Assembly: GCA_019843655.1 (NCBI GenBank)
Contig: JACDQD010000006.1
Coordinates: forward strand, 4,270,034 to 4,334,033
Reading direction: 5' to 3'
DNA: 64,000 bases
Origin: Lethocerus indicus
Taxonomy: Eukaryota > Arthropoda > Insecta > Hemiptera > Belostomatidae
Shown here one piece after another: positions 52,473-64,000 of the stretch (within the stretch, counting starts at the first letter, position 1; each line of letters starts with the position of its first letter). Below the pieces are notes generated by a model, which worked only from the letters and a program-made list of their open reading frames with translations, was not told the DNA's origin and did not search any database. A program made the position numbers and the translations under genes.

Positions 52473-53823
52473 CTGTTTTTGTTTATTGATCTCATCAGCA
52501 TGGTTATATACCGAAACGATGTGAATATCATGAACAATTTTCTTTATATTTTTTACAATTTTCGTTCGACTAGTGAACTCTGAAATAAATATAATCCTTT
52601 ACTTCGCACAAAGTAGAGGTTAGCAACCTTTGGCGAGAGGCGTCGCGAGGCCCATACCATATATCGGATTGTTAGTGGGCCGCGTTGCCACATTTCGAAT
52701 CGGGCGTGGGCTGCATTATCTTTTCGTGTATTAATAATGCAGATGCAAGCAACAAAAGCATTGAATTCGCTTTCAGCCGACGTGCAAATAACAGCGTTTT
52801 GTAACAGCCCGTCTCGCTTCTATTGTTACGCCCCGACGGCTGTGGTGTAATTGCTCGAGGTATTAATTTTAGGTTTTAGATTTGTCGCACACATTTGTTC
52901 AGGCATCAGTCCGGTGCTCAGGTCAATGCAACAAATTGACCTTTCCCATTTGGTAATAAAAAGCGTCGGATTTCAATGGGAACATTTGGGGGATGAAAGG
53001 TCCCAAGGCATGAAGGGTTACAAATGGCAGCATTAGACGTTTAATTAAGCGCTCCATCGATTTTTACCGACCAGATAATGGAAAATATTATTTTTATTGT
53101 AATTTTCTAAACACTTCTAAAAAATGTACTTGTTTTATAACGCAGCAATAATGTAACAGGGGGTGAAGTAGATTGTTAATTAATATAAGAATTATACGTA
53201 ACAAAATAATATAATTCGTTATTTCCATCCTCAATTATAAAATAATTTTAATTCAATGTCTGAATTTAGCATATTGTATCGTATACATTTTTGTCCAGTT
53301 TCGTTCTTCGATAAAGTCTATTATTAGCGCATTTATTTATATCAAATATTTGAAGATTAATGTTTCCAAAATAATTAAATGGAAATTGCTGTACTCCCTA
53401 AAATCAATAAGACTAGAGATTCTGAAGTAGAATGAATGGCCTTCAAGTAGAGCGTTATTGCGCTGTTAAGCTTTCAATTGCATTAATAATTTCCTTTTTA
53501 CCAAATCGACTTATCGGTTATCGCAAATTTTCATGAAAAAAAGTGGTTATAGGGGGCGGTTGAGAGAAAGGAGGCCGTGGGCGGATGGCGAATTTGTATT
53601 CAATTACAGTAAAAAAGTAAATCGTTTGCCCGTTAAGACAATAATGGCTGTGTTCCTGTGTGCGGCCCGAGGTTAGGAATTCCTCGTGGCAAACTGTCTT
53701 TATAATACTGCCGCTCTCCTCTGGGCCGGCCGTCTCTATTGAGGATGTCTCCAATTTAGCCAGCCCTGGCCGCTCGTTATGACGAGCCGCGGCCTTAAAC
53801 TCCTCTCCTCCTTGTCTCCCTAA

Positions 53824-53836
53824 CCCCCCCCCCCCC
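53824..53836. repeat. C13 homopolymer
   Basis: Thirteen consecutive C residues in an otherwise mixed context. A comparable G10 run is at 26956-26965. Such runs are prone to length errors in sequencing. Confidence 0.95.
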
Positions 53837-54184
53837 ATCTTCGTAAACGACCTGTCTGATATATAGACAAATACCGGAAAGCCATTAGTCCACCAGACGG
53901 TCCAGTTTCAGTTCCCGATTTCAATATCTCTTTACCACATCCTCGTTTATGGCGAATAACGTACTGATCATTTGCTAGAGCGACTCTCGATTAACAAATA
54001 TATGCCGTATACCGTTTGAATGTCAGTATATTAGATATAACGTACCCACTAATGTACTGAAGCACAGTACTATATTGAGGTATTTGAGCAGTACAACATT
54101 CCAGTGGCATTGGTCTATATTAGTAAGGTATTTGGAGCGTTTGGAATATGTTTCACTCGTGCGATTTACTATCACTATTCTCCC

Positions 54185-54212
54185 TGTTAGACCTGTTTCG
54201 ACTTCTCGCCGA
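54185..54212 (+). repeat. Possible remnant of the loop-side block of the foldback family
   Basis: GTTAGACCTGTTTCGACTTC followed by TCGCCGAC resembles GCTAGACCGGTTTCGGCTGC TCGCCAAC at 47375-47402, with about five differences in 28 bases. The TCTCCTCTCGCTGG block is absent upstream, so the assignment is tentative. Confidence 0.3.
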
Positions 54213-56144
54213 CGCCAATATATTCCCGTTAACAATCTATTGAATGTTCTCATTTCTACACTAGCAGGAATGAGACTTAAATACACGAAAGACTAATATA
54301 TTACTGCCAACTATTATCAGTTCGTCTTAACTAAAGTTCATATTATTTGCTGATGGGGTAAAATAGCATGTGGTTGTTCGGTATGGAGTGTGTTATGGGC
54401 AGGTGTGTTGGTGGCTGGGGCAGGTGGCTTCCCCGTATCTCATATTATCTCGTGTTGGCAAATTGTGTCGCCCAGCTACCTACCGGCTGTCCCTATTTGC
54501 GTCAGATCTCGCCCACTAATGGCTCACGTTACGTACGGAAGTTGGAGTTATTATAACTATGGAAAAAATAATGTAAGTTTGATTTAACGCAAAGAAACTT
54601 CGCATGCGATTTTCCCTACGAATATCAGATGTAATAACAATAATGGATGATCTTGCACAAGTGTAGGTATAAAATCGCTTGATATTCCATTCTAAATGTT
54701 TATTTCTCATTGCAATGTCTTGTAGGCGCCGTTAGAAATCTGAAATCTCAATTGTCTTCAGTTCTCAGGTTAATAATGTTTAATATTTATGACTACGTCT
54801 CAGTTAAGTGTCGAGGAATGAAGCAGTCCCCAGCAATCCGAAATATGTACATTCCCGACCGCTCTCCTCCAACGCTGTTGTAACAACAACAGCTTGAATT
54901 ACAGTCGAGCGAGCCCACACACACCTACGTGCATAATTCAGGCCTATCTAACGCTCGGACGCTAATTGAAACTCTCCTTTATGCCAAAGCCGGCTGCTCT
55001 GTGCTTTGTTTAATGGAAGTATCAATAGTCTCCCGTATCAGTTTCAACACCGGCGGGATGTAGGTCAAACTGGGAAGCCCGCGCTACTAACGTCCATTAA
55101 GACCCGTTGGCCAACGCTCGGCTGAGGTTAATTTAATGGGGATCATCGTGCGTCAGCATTAGGAACGAATGGTGTCAGCTGTTTGCTTTTTAAAAATTGA
55201 CGAAAAGATTGACTGTCAATACAATTTTAAATCGGTAAGAGAATTAGGCTTAGTAAAAGTGGTTCGGTGGCCGTGTATTTTTGAAAGAGTTCCACTTGGA
55301 TTTTATTGAGTTGTAAATCGGCTGTAAGTAACTCAAACAGAAATTTGAGAGTGAGCAAGTTCCGTTGTAATTTAGAGAAAATTAAATTTAAGATAGAAAT
55401 AATACTTTTTCAACTTTGGTAGCGACGATTCAGAATAAGAAGTGTGATATCAACATTGATTCATTTCAGGACCACCACTTACGAGACAGTGAATATGTCC
55501 ACTGGGGCCTGTTGAATTATAGTAGGTCTGATACTGTCACATGTAATTAATTTCCGTAGGCCCAAGTAATTACTGCGGGCTAGCTAACGCTATACTATCT
55601 GAAATCTAACCTAACACAGCCTAAACCCACAGCAGAAAGTATTTAATCCCAGAACAGTTCACGAATTTAAACTGCGTTTGCTCCGGAGGAATTCCTTTTA
55701 GATAGATTTTTTAGAACTGTTATTGTAGTTCAAAAATAATGGGTAACAGAATCCAGTCGGGCAGAATGTACAGAGATTTTTAAATGATCACAGTTTTCGA
55801 TTTCCCCAGCACTTTGTTTAAAATCGAAGCCCAGAATCAATGGGCCCGTTCATTCATGTAATTGCCTCTATCGAATAGGGAAGGGAGGGAAATATAATTT
55901 TACTTTCTCTCGTCCGGCAGACGAATTATCTCTAAAAATCCTCCGGTAGGGCAGCCTGGTGTTGTGGGGGAGAAAGCATTGGGGCGGAACGCAATGGGAT
56001 ACGGTTAATTAATAATTGGCGAATATAACACTTTCTCCGGTCGAAGCGGTCTTAATTGTGTAGAAAGTGTTGGGAAGGCCGATCGGGTCGGAAGGGGTGG
56101 GGACCGTCGGAATGTGAAATATGGGCAGAGCTCTTCGGGCATTC

Positions 56145-56193
56145 AGTCGGGGCACCCGAATATTAAAACCAAATCTTGACGCGTGCCCCGACT
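56145..56193. repeat. 11-bp perfect inverted repeat in a GC-rich patch
   Basis: AGTCGGGGCAC at 56145-56155 pairs perfectly with GTGCCCCGACT at 56183-56193 across 27 bases. It lies in a CpG-containing patch (55940-56240) of the giant intron and could form a stem in RNA. Confidence 0.8.
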
Positions 56194-59100
56194 CACATTA
56201 GCGCCCCTCGTCCTATTGAGCACGGACGACCGGTCCAGTCAGAAATAAATTTTTCACTGTCTGGAGCCTAATATCCTTTCTCGGTGTACACTAAAATATC
56301 GATTCAAGGCGAAGTAACGCCCTGCAACATTTTCAATTACGCGGCTTTATGACGATGTTGAAATGTTCTAACATAAGTTTTAACAAAATGAAAATCTCGT
56401 ATACCGACATTAATTTATCTCCGGTGTAAATATACTATAATTATAGGTGATGGTGGAAATTCAATGCTTCTTTAGTCTCGGAGTTTCCGGAATAAATTTC
56501 TGAAGACCTGCTGATTTCAGTAGAGAAAACTCTTATGTATCGGAATAACTTGCGTTATATAAGGAAAGACGACAACAAAATTACTTTCCCGATAACTAGA
56601 AAAATAAAAATATGAAGTAAATCTCGCTCTTTGATACATCCGTTTTATGAGTTATAAAAAATAATAAAGCACGAAAACAAAATACTCCATAATATCTCGA
56701 GTGTCAACTCGTTTTGGTTATCCGCCTAGAGGGGCCCCGTTCGTTTCACAGTATTTCAGAGCTAATGTACCGCGCTGGGGGTAACCCGATCAGTGGGACT
56801 TCCTCTCCGGCCCGAAACACGACTAGCAGTAACGCGACCAAGGGTGAAAACCCGCCCCAATATTTATCCGCTCGGTCATCACTTGTGCTTCTTTTCCCCC
56901 CTATTTAAAGGTGTCCGCCGTTCCGCTCCACCACTCATCCCCTCGACGGGATAAAAGTGACCTCATCCCCGGTTGGCGTGTATCTCGAGTCAATCTGTGC
57001 CAGAAGTGGTCAATTTACCTATTATGAAGTTAACTGTAGTTGAACTCCAAGGACGAGGTCGTCCCCTGGAGGGGGTGTTGTATCGCTTCTATTGGGGGCA
57101 ATCATTCTATAGAGGCTGCACGCTCTTGTGATAATGTTTACCGCGTCGCCAATTTCTAGTCTTCCCCTTTTCCCGAGAAAATTGTCGATGCGCGCATTTC
57201 TTTTTGTTCTTTTTGTAACAAAATAATGTTTGTCCACTCAAGTCGATTGCCGTTCATCCGTTCGGCAGTATATATTGCGACTCGTCAACATTTCCAATAA
57301 TCCCGTCCGTATTTTATGGAATAATTGTTGGAATCCAGGTGAAATCTCGAGGTTGTCTGAGATTTCTTATTGGAAACTGTTAAATTAGATTGATCTATAC
57401 GTTCATAAAAGGTATTGCGTCATTAGTATAGATTTGTTCTCGAATCAGTTACACAACTCTCGATTTCTTACCAGTAATATGTTCACATTTTTGTTGCGGG
57501 TGTATCGCGTAACAAACTATTCAAACTATTATAGTAGACTGTTTCAAAATAGTATTGTATAAACAGACCAGGGCCAAAATTAAAACAATATGTTAGAATG
57601 CAAACAATCGCACATGAATCGAATTTCTGTATCGTAGACAAGGGTGCCGTGTATTCCGAAGGTGGATTAAAAATATCCCTTATATATATATAATCCTATA
57701 ACCTTATTGCTGAAAAAGAAGAAACCCCCCCCCTCTATCGATTCAAGTTTCAGAACGAAGTTTAAAACTCGTCCCTTTGGAATTCTCCCGATTGAGGCAC
57801 TGAATATTCATAACTCGTTACCCCCGCCTTGAAGAAGGGGTTGGGGTGGGAGAAATCTTAGCCGTGCTTAGGGAAGCGAGTCTAGAGCTACGTCAGGGAT
57901 CCGGGTTTAAATACAAGCTCTCCTGAGGGATCAGCATATTCCAAGTACGTAAAGACGAAGACATTTGTCGTTATGAAGGATGACGCAAGAAGAACGATTT
58001 GCCAGCTAAGTGAAAAAAACGTTCCACCGAGAATTTGCTATATCCCTATTATGATTACGATGGACATTTTAAGGGACTGTTGGAAGGTATAGTTAGGAAA
58101 GGAAAAAGCTTTTTTCTTATTTTTCACTTCAGACAGATTGCCGGTTCGGTCATCCAGTTGCAACTAAGTTACCCCGGTACAATTGAAGAATAATCAGGAT
58201 GTGTTATTCCAATACGGCTCCTAGAACTTTTTCAAGGATGAACAAGATGAATCTTCGAATAGAAATCCATTCATGTTATTTATCCGGAATAGAAAAATTT
58301 CATTCATAAAAACGGAGAAATATCTCCACTACTGTTGTTGTGTTGCCGGCGAAGGCAACGCGTCTTTCAAGTAAACAGTAAACAGCACTGTTGCCAAACA
58401 GCCTATTAGCGCCGTCCGTCTGCCTTTCGGCTTGCACAACGAACTAGAAAGCGGCCGCGAGTATGACACATGGCAATTAATAAAATGACTAACGGAAATT
58501 GTGTTTAATTATTTTAAACGCCACCGCTCTCTCTCTCTAACTCTGAACCATCGGCGCCCAAGTCTATTGTCGAAGTGGCGGCCGGTACCAAGCGTCGGAG
58601 AGCACTTTAAACACCAACCTGCCTAATTTGCCATAATTGACTGTGTATATGACGCATTTTATTTTTTGCGGAAGATTTCTTTTGGTGATGTTCCAGCACT
58701 AATAAATAAGTCCGGATGGTAAATTTTATGAATTAACATCATTTTTCAAAATCACTTCGATTTTAGGTCTGTTATTTATAGTTATTTCTGTTAATTTTCA
58801 ATAATAATTTGTGGTTCGTCGTAGCTTATGGAGGAGTGACCTTTGACGTTGGTTTAGGAGAAAATGTTTGCAAGTACAGTTCATCTTTCATCAGAAGGAA
58901 CTTCATTTGACTGATTACTACATTAGTATTGAATATTAAAATATTATAGAGACATTGTAAAATGTCGCAACTCTGGGAGAACTGTTGTTCTTCTCAGCTT
59001 TTATTGGTCGTACAAATGGGGGGATATTTTATGTTTAATTTCGGCCATAGTTTGTGGTTATAACAGTAGGTTTAGTATGTACAGTGTGTCCTATTGATTG

Positions 59101-59696
59101 GTCGTGAATTCCCCACTTGGTTTGCAGTCGGGCACCCTACTGTTGCCATGGTGATGGTCGACCCGCGAGCATTCGGTCGGCACGCCCCCCCATCCGACGG
59201 CTCTATGGGAACATCTTCCTGACAATGAGCGTCATTTTAATCGTGTGTTTCTAGACAATATCGTCGTGTACAACAAACACATGATAAATATTATGTCGTA
59301 TTACAATCCTGTGTATGGTTGATTCGGGATATAAATATGTTTAGGGTTGGCAGGCATGGGGGTTTAACAATAGGAGAATCCTTCTCCTAATAGGATTAAT
59401 ATTAAAATTTATATATCATTAGCCATGGAATTTTCTACTACTCGTTTAACTAAACGAGCTTAAACTTCTCTTCATCGTCCTCAGTAGTATACTCCAAGTT
59501 TTAATTTCCTAAATCAGTTTCATTGTAATGATTCTGTGTACAGACGAGGAACATTGCACCCCATTGCGTAAAGAAGTTTCTCGAGAAAAATTCGCCCGTT
59601 CCTTTTGAAAAAAGTCACTGGGGCATAACATTTGGTATTATTAAATGTTTAAATTGCGTCACCGTTTCAAAGTTTAATAATAATGTCATTCTTTGT

Positions 59697-59724
59697 AACG
59701 GATATCCGTACTTGGATATCCGTT
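59697..59724. repeat. 11-bp inverted repeat containing a 12-bp palindrome
   Basis: AACGGATATCC at 59697-59707 and GGATATCCGTT at 59714-59724 are perfect reverse complements with six bases between them. ACGGATATCCGT (59698-59709) is itself a perfect palindrome. The same GGATATCCGT word occurs near 35178. Confidence 0.8.
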
Positions 59725-60163
59725 TTGACGATTCAGGAAGTGCTTTTTAAATTTTATTTTTATACCCGGCGCGTTTCAATTAACCGATGCACGAGGAACG
59801 AAAATTTTTCCGAGTCGATTTTGCATACAATGCGTCCGAGCAGGACGTCAGTCCGAGATTTCCTCTGCTACTTGGAAGGTGGCTTCATTCGTTCGATTCC
59901 CTTTGTATCTGGTACGCCTAAAAATAAAGCCGGGTTTTTGCGTTTCCCATTTCTCTTCCCGGAGCCCGGAAGCGGGACGGAGCCCCCACATCGTAGCGTC
60001 CACATCCGTAATTGGAACTCGCTTAAAGGTTAAAGCCGTAACATTGTAGCGCGGTTATCCGGAGTGGATTTCTGTTTCCTGTAGGAGCACGACCGTGTAC
60101 TTTATTCATTCCGAATCCTTACATCTTGTATAAACTCAGATATTTCATATCCGCGAAATCAGT

Positions 60164-60189
60164 CTGGCAAAGGTCAAACCACCGAGAGC
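60164..60189 (-). repeat. Possible short remnant of a foldback-family arm
   Basis: TGGCAAAGGTCAAACCACCG followed by AGAG resembles the right-arm core TAGCAAAAGACCAAACCAGC GAGAG of the 47.3-kb element, with about five differences over 26 bases. The match is short and could be chance. Confidence 0.3.
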
Positions 60190-62858
60190 GTATGTTCCTG
60201 CATAGTTTCGAGAATTTATTCGATCGAAATGAAATATATAAATGCGGGAAAGCCGAACTGTGGCGCCATTTGCACCCGTTCGGGCTGCCATTGACACCAG
60301 CTGTGTAACACTATAATGCTTTTACAGCTTCTCCGGTACCGGACCATAAACATTGGGCGATTCTTGGATTATTTGCAGTATACGTTTTATTATTCCGGTG
60401 CGTAATATTACGCAATACGAATCCTGCGTCTAATACACTCTGTCAGGAGTATAGAGTTGTCGAATAAATCCGCATGTCGAATTCTTTACTAGTGACTGGC
60501 GTTAAATAGTTTCCTCGATGATTCCGTAATTCGGGCATTAAATAAGATGACGTAGTCTCGAATAATCGGAAGCGTCAGTGTCAAGAACGTCCCAAAGAAG
60601 TGATATCAGGGCAAGAATATTCGATTCATTACGGCTTATTTCACTTCCGAACCTATGCCCCTAGCCACTGACCCACCGAATATTTATTTATTTTTTTTTA
60701 AATATACATGATATTGTAGACAAGATTCTGATAGATGCCGGCCCCGTTGATATTTATACACGAATATTAGAACTAGATGTACTTGTTTTGTGCACAATAA
60801 TAGTATGGTAGACGGGAAAGTTACGATAATAAAAAAACCGCACACTTTAACACTTTACACTATTCACGATAGTTTGTATCAGTGTACTGATTGAGGCGTC
60901 GTGGTCCCGGCCACAGCAGAAAATTATGTATATATGCAAAAATATATACTAATTGCCCATATTTTTTATTTTAAATCAGTGTCAGTAATTTAAGTTGGGT
61001 TTGGAATCGATCGGCGAGCGGTTTATTCTACGTCCCCCGTCGCGACGAAGGGGACGAGAGTTGGTGATGTGGCCGGAATGCCTGCACGCGGCTCATGTTA
61101 TTTGACTACGTGCTCGTAGTATTTAATAAAGCCCATCTGTTCTCCTTTAGTTACTGGGGGAAGGGGAGGGGCCGAGGCGTTCGCCTCGGTATTTCACTTT
61201 CGTTGTTTCGTCCGCTTTGTCGGTCAGTCGAGAAATTCCGCCCGGTCAAGTCAATAGTCATTTCACGGCTTTCTATTATGGCCCCGGCCATTTATAATTG
61301 TCCCCTAGTCGCCATTGCGAAACAGTTGTGGCTGTGCACGTAGGTATGCAAGAAATTGGGGAAAAGCGAAACTAATTTCAGTGCAATTCAGTACTGTATT
61401 GTTGTATTGATCGATCTGCAATTATATCCATTTCAGACATAGACAGAACACATATTCATTGTCAAGGTAATATTTCCTAATGTGAGAACTTATATTAGCA
61501 CGTTCCTAAATTCTATTCTTTGATCACTTAATATAAGAAAAAATATTTAAAACCTAATTTCCACACTGTACTTATACCTGTATCGGATACCATCACGCTT
61601 GCGATCTTTAGTAGCATTCCGCTTGTGAATCCTCGCTGTTTAAGTAGTGTGCAATTTGGTTCTAGCGAGGGACGAAATCGGAGATTGGAGGTTTAAATTT
61701 CGAAATTTCAATTTCCAGTTCACTAGATCGTTCTCGACGCTGGACTATTCCGTCAGATAAATAACAATGTCCGACGTTATTCAATGAATCAACTTAGCCC
61801 CAATAAATCGTAGTCGAGTTGAAACGTTGGGAAAGCATTTTATTGGAGAGGAAATGGGTGGTTGAGAAGGGGGGGAGGGTGAAAGGTGCTGGAAAAAGGG
61901 CGTGAATTATACCCAGACCGTCCACAGGAAACGGAAACGATCCGGCCTCCGAGATTCACCTACCTCATTCACCGTAGTTGTATCCCTCTCCCAAAACATT
62001 ATCTGTCCGGTTTTACAAGTAATTTAAATTTATTTTCCAAGACTAGTTATTGTAAATAATTTCTTATTCGAATTTTCGCCACCACCTCGGGGGTACTCGA
62101 CAGACTCGAAACTACATATAATACCCGAGTACTAATGGACTCAAGTCAGAATTGTTCTAACCCTGGACTAAATAGTCACTAGGAGATAAAAAATGAAGAA
62201 GCTGAAATACATTTTTTTTCACCTTTTATTTTTCACAATCAACTACAATATACTTATGGGTACAAGCGTTGAATGTTGTAGTTCTCGCGTGAATGTCTCG
62301 ATAAAAGAGACACCCCATTGATGGCACTTTTGTGCCAAATGAAATACTGGCATACGAATCACCTTCTACAGAAGTTGATAGATGTTCTCTCACAGCTTAG
62401 GGGCCAGTTCGATTTTCCTGCTTCGGACCGAATTTCCCTTGCACTGGAAACTTAAATCTTCGATTGCTTAGTTGATTTGATTTGTTGACGCGATACAAAC
62501 TTACAATTTATCGTGTTTATATAATTAAATGCGAGTTGAATTGATAAAAACGTGAAAATCAGCGAATCCGGCATTCTGAATGTTCTCATAAAAAATAATC
62601 GGCGAAATTAAATTCATAAAGTTAAACGAAATTGCGTATACTGGATGGAATTTACACACAACTACGCCTCTGAAGCTTGTCATCCGACCTTGGCATTTTA
62701 CGAGTTACTACTACGTTTCAAATGCCGCTGGTCCATATGTTCATCATTCACATTTGGAGGACCCACGCAGTTGATTGGATTTTTCTGGTAACCTCGCCCG
62801 TTCTCAATTAATAGGAAATGAATTTCCGACTTATCAATTTCTGTGTTTTCTGTTGCAG

Positions 62859-62909
62859 GAAGCTAGTTAAAAGCTACCAGCCCAAGAAGAAAGATGAAGA
62901 AGACAATCA
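62859..62909 (+). CDS. Cip4: Next coding exon of the Cip4/Toca-1-family F-BAR domain
   Basis: This 51-base exon carries one base completing the split Arg codon from the previous exon, then 16 codons reading KLVKSYQPKKKDEEDN, then CA, the start of a probable Gln codon. The family has R(N/K)L-KKYQPKK followed by an acidic stretch at exactly this point, after helix 1 of the F-BAR domain, so the exon order and frame are right. The Lys-rich QPKKK piece is in the basic membrane-binding part of the module. The acceptor TTTTCTGTTGCAG ends at 62858 and the donor is a strong GTGAGT at 62910. It is too short to show as an open frame and was found by continuing the protein from the 30.3 kb exon. The following exon, expected to encode a (Y/F)T(S/T)C-like segment, was not found before the window ends. 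Confidence 0.9.
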
Positions 62910-64000
62910 GTGAGTAATTTGTGTTTTTTTGTAATATGTTGTTTTTTTTATGTATTTATATAATGCGGACAATTTGTATTGTCTATGTCGAGTTACGTTT
63001 ATAGGAAATACGTCGATTTCTACTTTTTATACTCTACATTTTATGTAATATAGGGCCATAATAATAAAAATGGAACAATTGATGCATTAACGATTACAAG
63101 AGCATTAATTAAGTTATGCGAAAATTGTTTTTTTTGTGTGAAATTCACCTATAACTACGTCGTTGTTATGTCTAGGCTCTGTAAACAGAATAGCGTTGTG
63201 CATTCCCAATTATCCCGTGTAGAAATGCTTTGCTTATAAGGCACATACTGAATATAGGACGCGTATTAATGGAGTTTCGTTATTATGTTTGGAATTTCAC
63301 GTAGAACCGGTCCAGTGACATACCGAACCGGTGGGGGTATAATTTAAATATCCCTGACCAATTTTCAAACCTTCTGAGGAATTTATTAATTCCTTTATTT
63401 TTTTTACGTTGTAGTCGTTTTTTCTTCCCTCGGTATTTTTACTGGTACAATTTCAAACGCCCGTACCCGGAAGAAAAAGCGACGTTACAACAAATTGGTG
63501 TGGGAACTTATTTCTTCAGGGCGGTCTTACGACTCATTTTCATCAGACTGTGTGTGAAAATAAGTTTTCGCCGCCGGCCCCAGAAAACTGGTTTTATTTC
63601 TCCGAGAATATTTTTTCCAAAATCCAGCGTTTACACGTTTAAACGCCCATCGTTTGGGTATTCAGAAATTACAACTAAAAATAAACTGTAGAACTTTTAT
63701 TATTTCATCCGGTGTAAATCGTTACTCATCTGGCTCTCAGGGAGGGCAAGTTTTGTTTCTTTTTTTTTCATTTTGACTTTCTCCAATCATATTATAGAGA
63801 AAGTTATATACATACATATATTTACGTGCAATAAATCACTAATGGAGGTGATATGAGTTGGAGCTGTCCAGAAGGTTGTGCAGTTTCTAATTGATTATAA
63901 CTGATCCAATGGCTCAATTTGGTTACTGTAAATAGATTCGTTGAAATAAAGTACAACACAGAAGAGTGTTACACGATTCATGCGAATCTATTCTTAAATA
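62910..64000 (+). other. Start of the next intron (truncated by the window end)
   Basis: It begins with the donor GTGAGT directly after the second F-BAR exon and continues to the window edge. I see no acceptor followed by the expected family continuation. The open frame at 63500-63691 has no recognisable domain, and the rest is AT-rich with short T runs. Confidence 0.75.

Larger units (their letters stand above)
30433..62858 (+). other. 32.4-kb phase-2 intron inside the F-BAR coding region
   Basis: The intron runs from donor GTAGGC to acceptor TGTTGCAG and splits an Arg codon after its second base. Its 32,426 bases contain decayed retrotransposon fragments, SINE-like tRNA remnants, members of a foldback-repeat family, microsatellites and several acceptor-donor juxtapositions, each listed separately. 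No nested gene was recognised on either strand. The open frames inside it are short, contain no conserved domain apart from the reverse-transcriptase scraps, and are what an AT-rich sequence of this size gives by chance. An intron this long in an otherwise compact cytoskeletal gene often holds enhancers and can be removed in several steps, but nothing here proves either. Confidence 0.85.
52146..62858. other. Last part of the giant intron: GC-rich patches and small inverted repeats
   Basis: No gene was recognised. It contains a 13-base C run at 53824-53836, GC-rich CpG-containing patches at about 54830-55150, 55940-56240 and 56700-57000, inverted repeats at 56145-56193 and 59697-59724, and short matches to the foldback family at 54185-54212 and 60164-60189. 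A possible ratchet point lies at 52465/52466. The final bases form the pyrimidine tract and acceptor of the 62859 exon. Confidence 0.6.

Noticed and set aside
52620..52735. GGTTAGCAACCTTTGGC...GTGGGCCGC text reminiscent of hAT-type non-autonomous elements
   Set aside because: No matching terminal inverted repeat or 8-base target duplication could be found nearby.
53518..53838. Minus-strand open frame of 106 codons starting in a C13 run
   Set aside because: The start is generated by the homopolymer (poly-Gly), there is no domain, and length errors in the run would change the frame.
60255..60263. GAACTGTGG, which could encode ELW as in the missing start MSWGTELW
   Set aside because: The upstream codons read GKA rather than MSWGT, no donor follows, and it lies downstream of the exon it would need to precede.

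Overview
This window looks like an AT-rich stretch of an animal nuclear genome, most likely an insect, and almost all of it is non-coding. CpG dinucleotides are not visibly depleted. Open frames are short and random-looking on both strands, and simple-sequence repeats and decayed transposon pieces are scattered throughout. I found no bacterial-type operons, rRNA, functional tRNA genes or CRISPR arrays. The arthropod assignment rests on the sequence of the two coding exons and on a jockey-type retrotransposon remnant.

The only gene I can support is on the + strand. Two short exons (30317-30432 and 62859-62909) encode consecutive pieces of the N-terminal F-BAR domain of a Cip4/Toca-1/FBP17 family protein, a membrane-bending adaptor that links Cdc42 to N-WASP-driven actin assembly. 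They join in frame across a split Arg codon (AG|G) and are separated by a phase-2 intron of 32,426 bases. The initiator exon (family start MSWGTELW) and the rest of the gene were not found here, so bases 1-30316 are probably upstream intron or 5' flank and 62910-64000 is the start of the next intron.

Layout: 1-30316 is non-coding, with GC-rich patches, microsatellites, two related foldback/half-repeat copies near 21.6 and 23.5 kb, a possible short MITE at 24.9 kb and a TATA-like site at 29.79 kb about 0.5 kb before the first exon. 30433-62858 is the giant intron. It holds a frameshifted jockey-like reverse-transcriptase tail (40.7-41.1 kb), a second decayed non-LTR RT scrap (52.04-52.15 kb), tRNA-like SINE remnants, a near-perfect foldback element at 47.3-47.5 kb and related solo arms at 44.05, 50.88, 54.19 and 60.16 kb.

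The most interesting structures are the foldback/inverted-repeat family seen in several states of decay, and several acceptor-donor juxtapositions (AG|GTRAGT-like) that could be recursive splice (ratchet) points in the long introns. Neither points to a new multi-gene system, and I see no evidence of one in this window.
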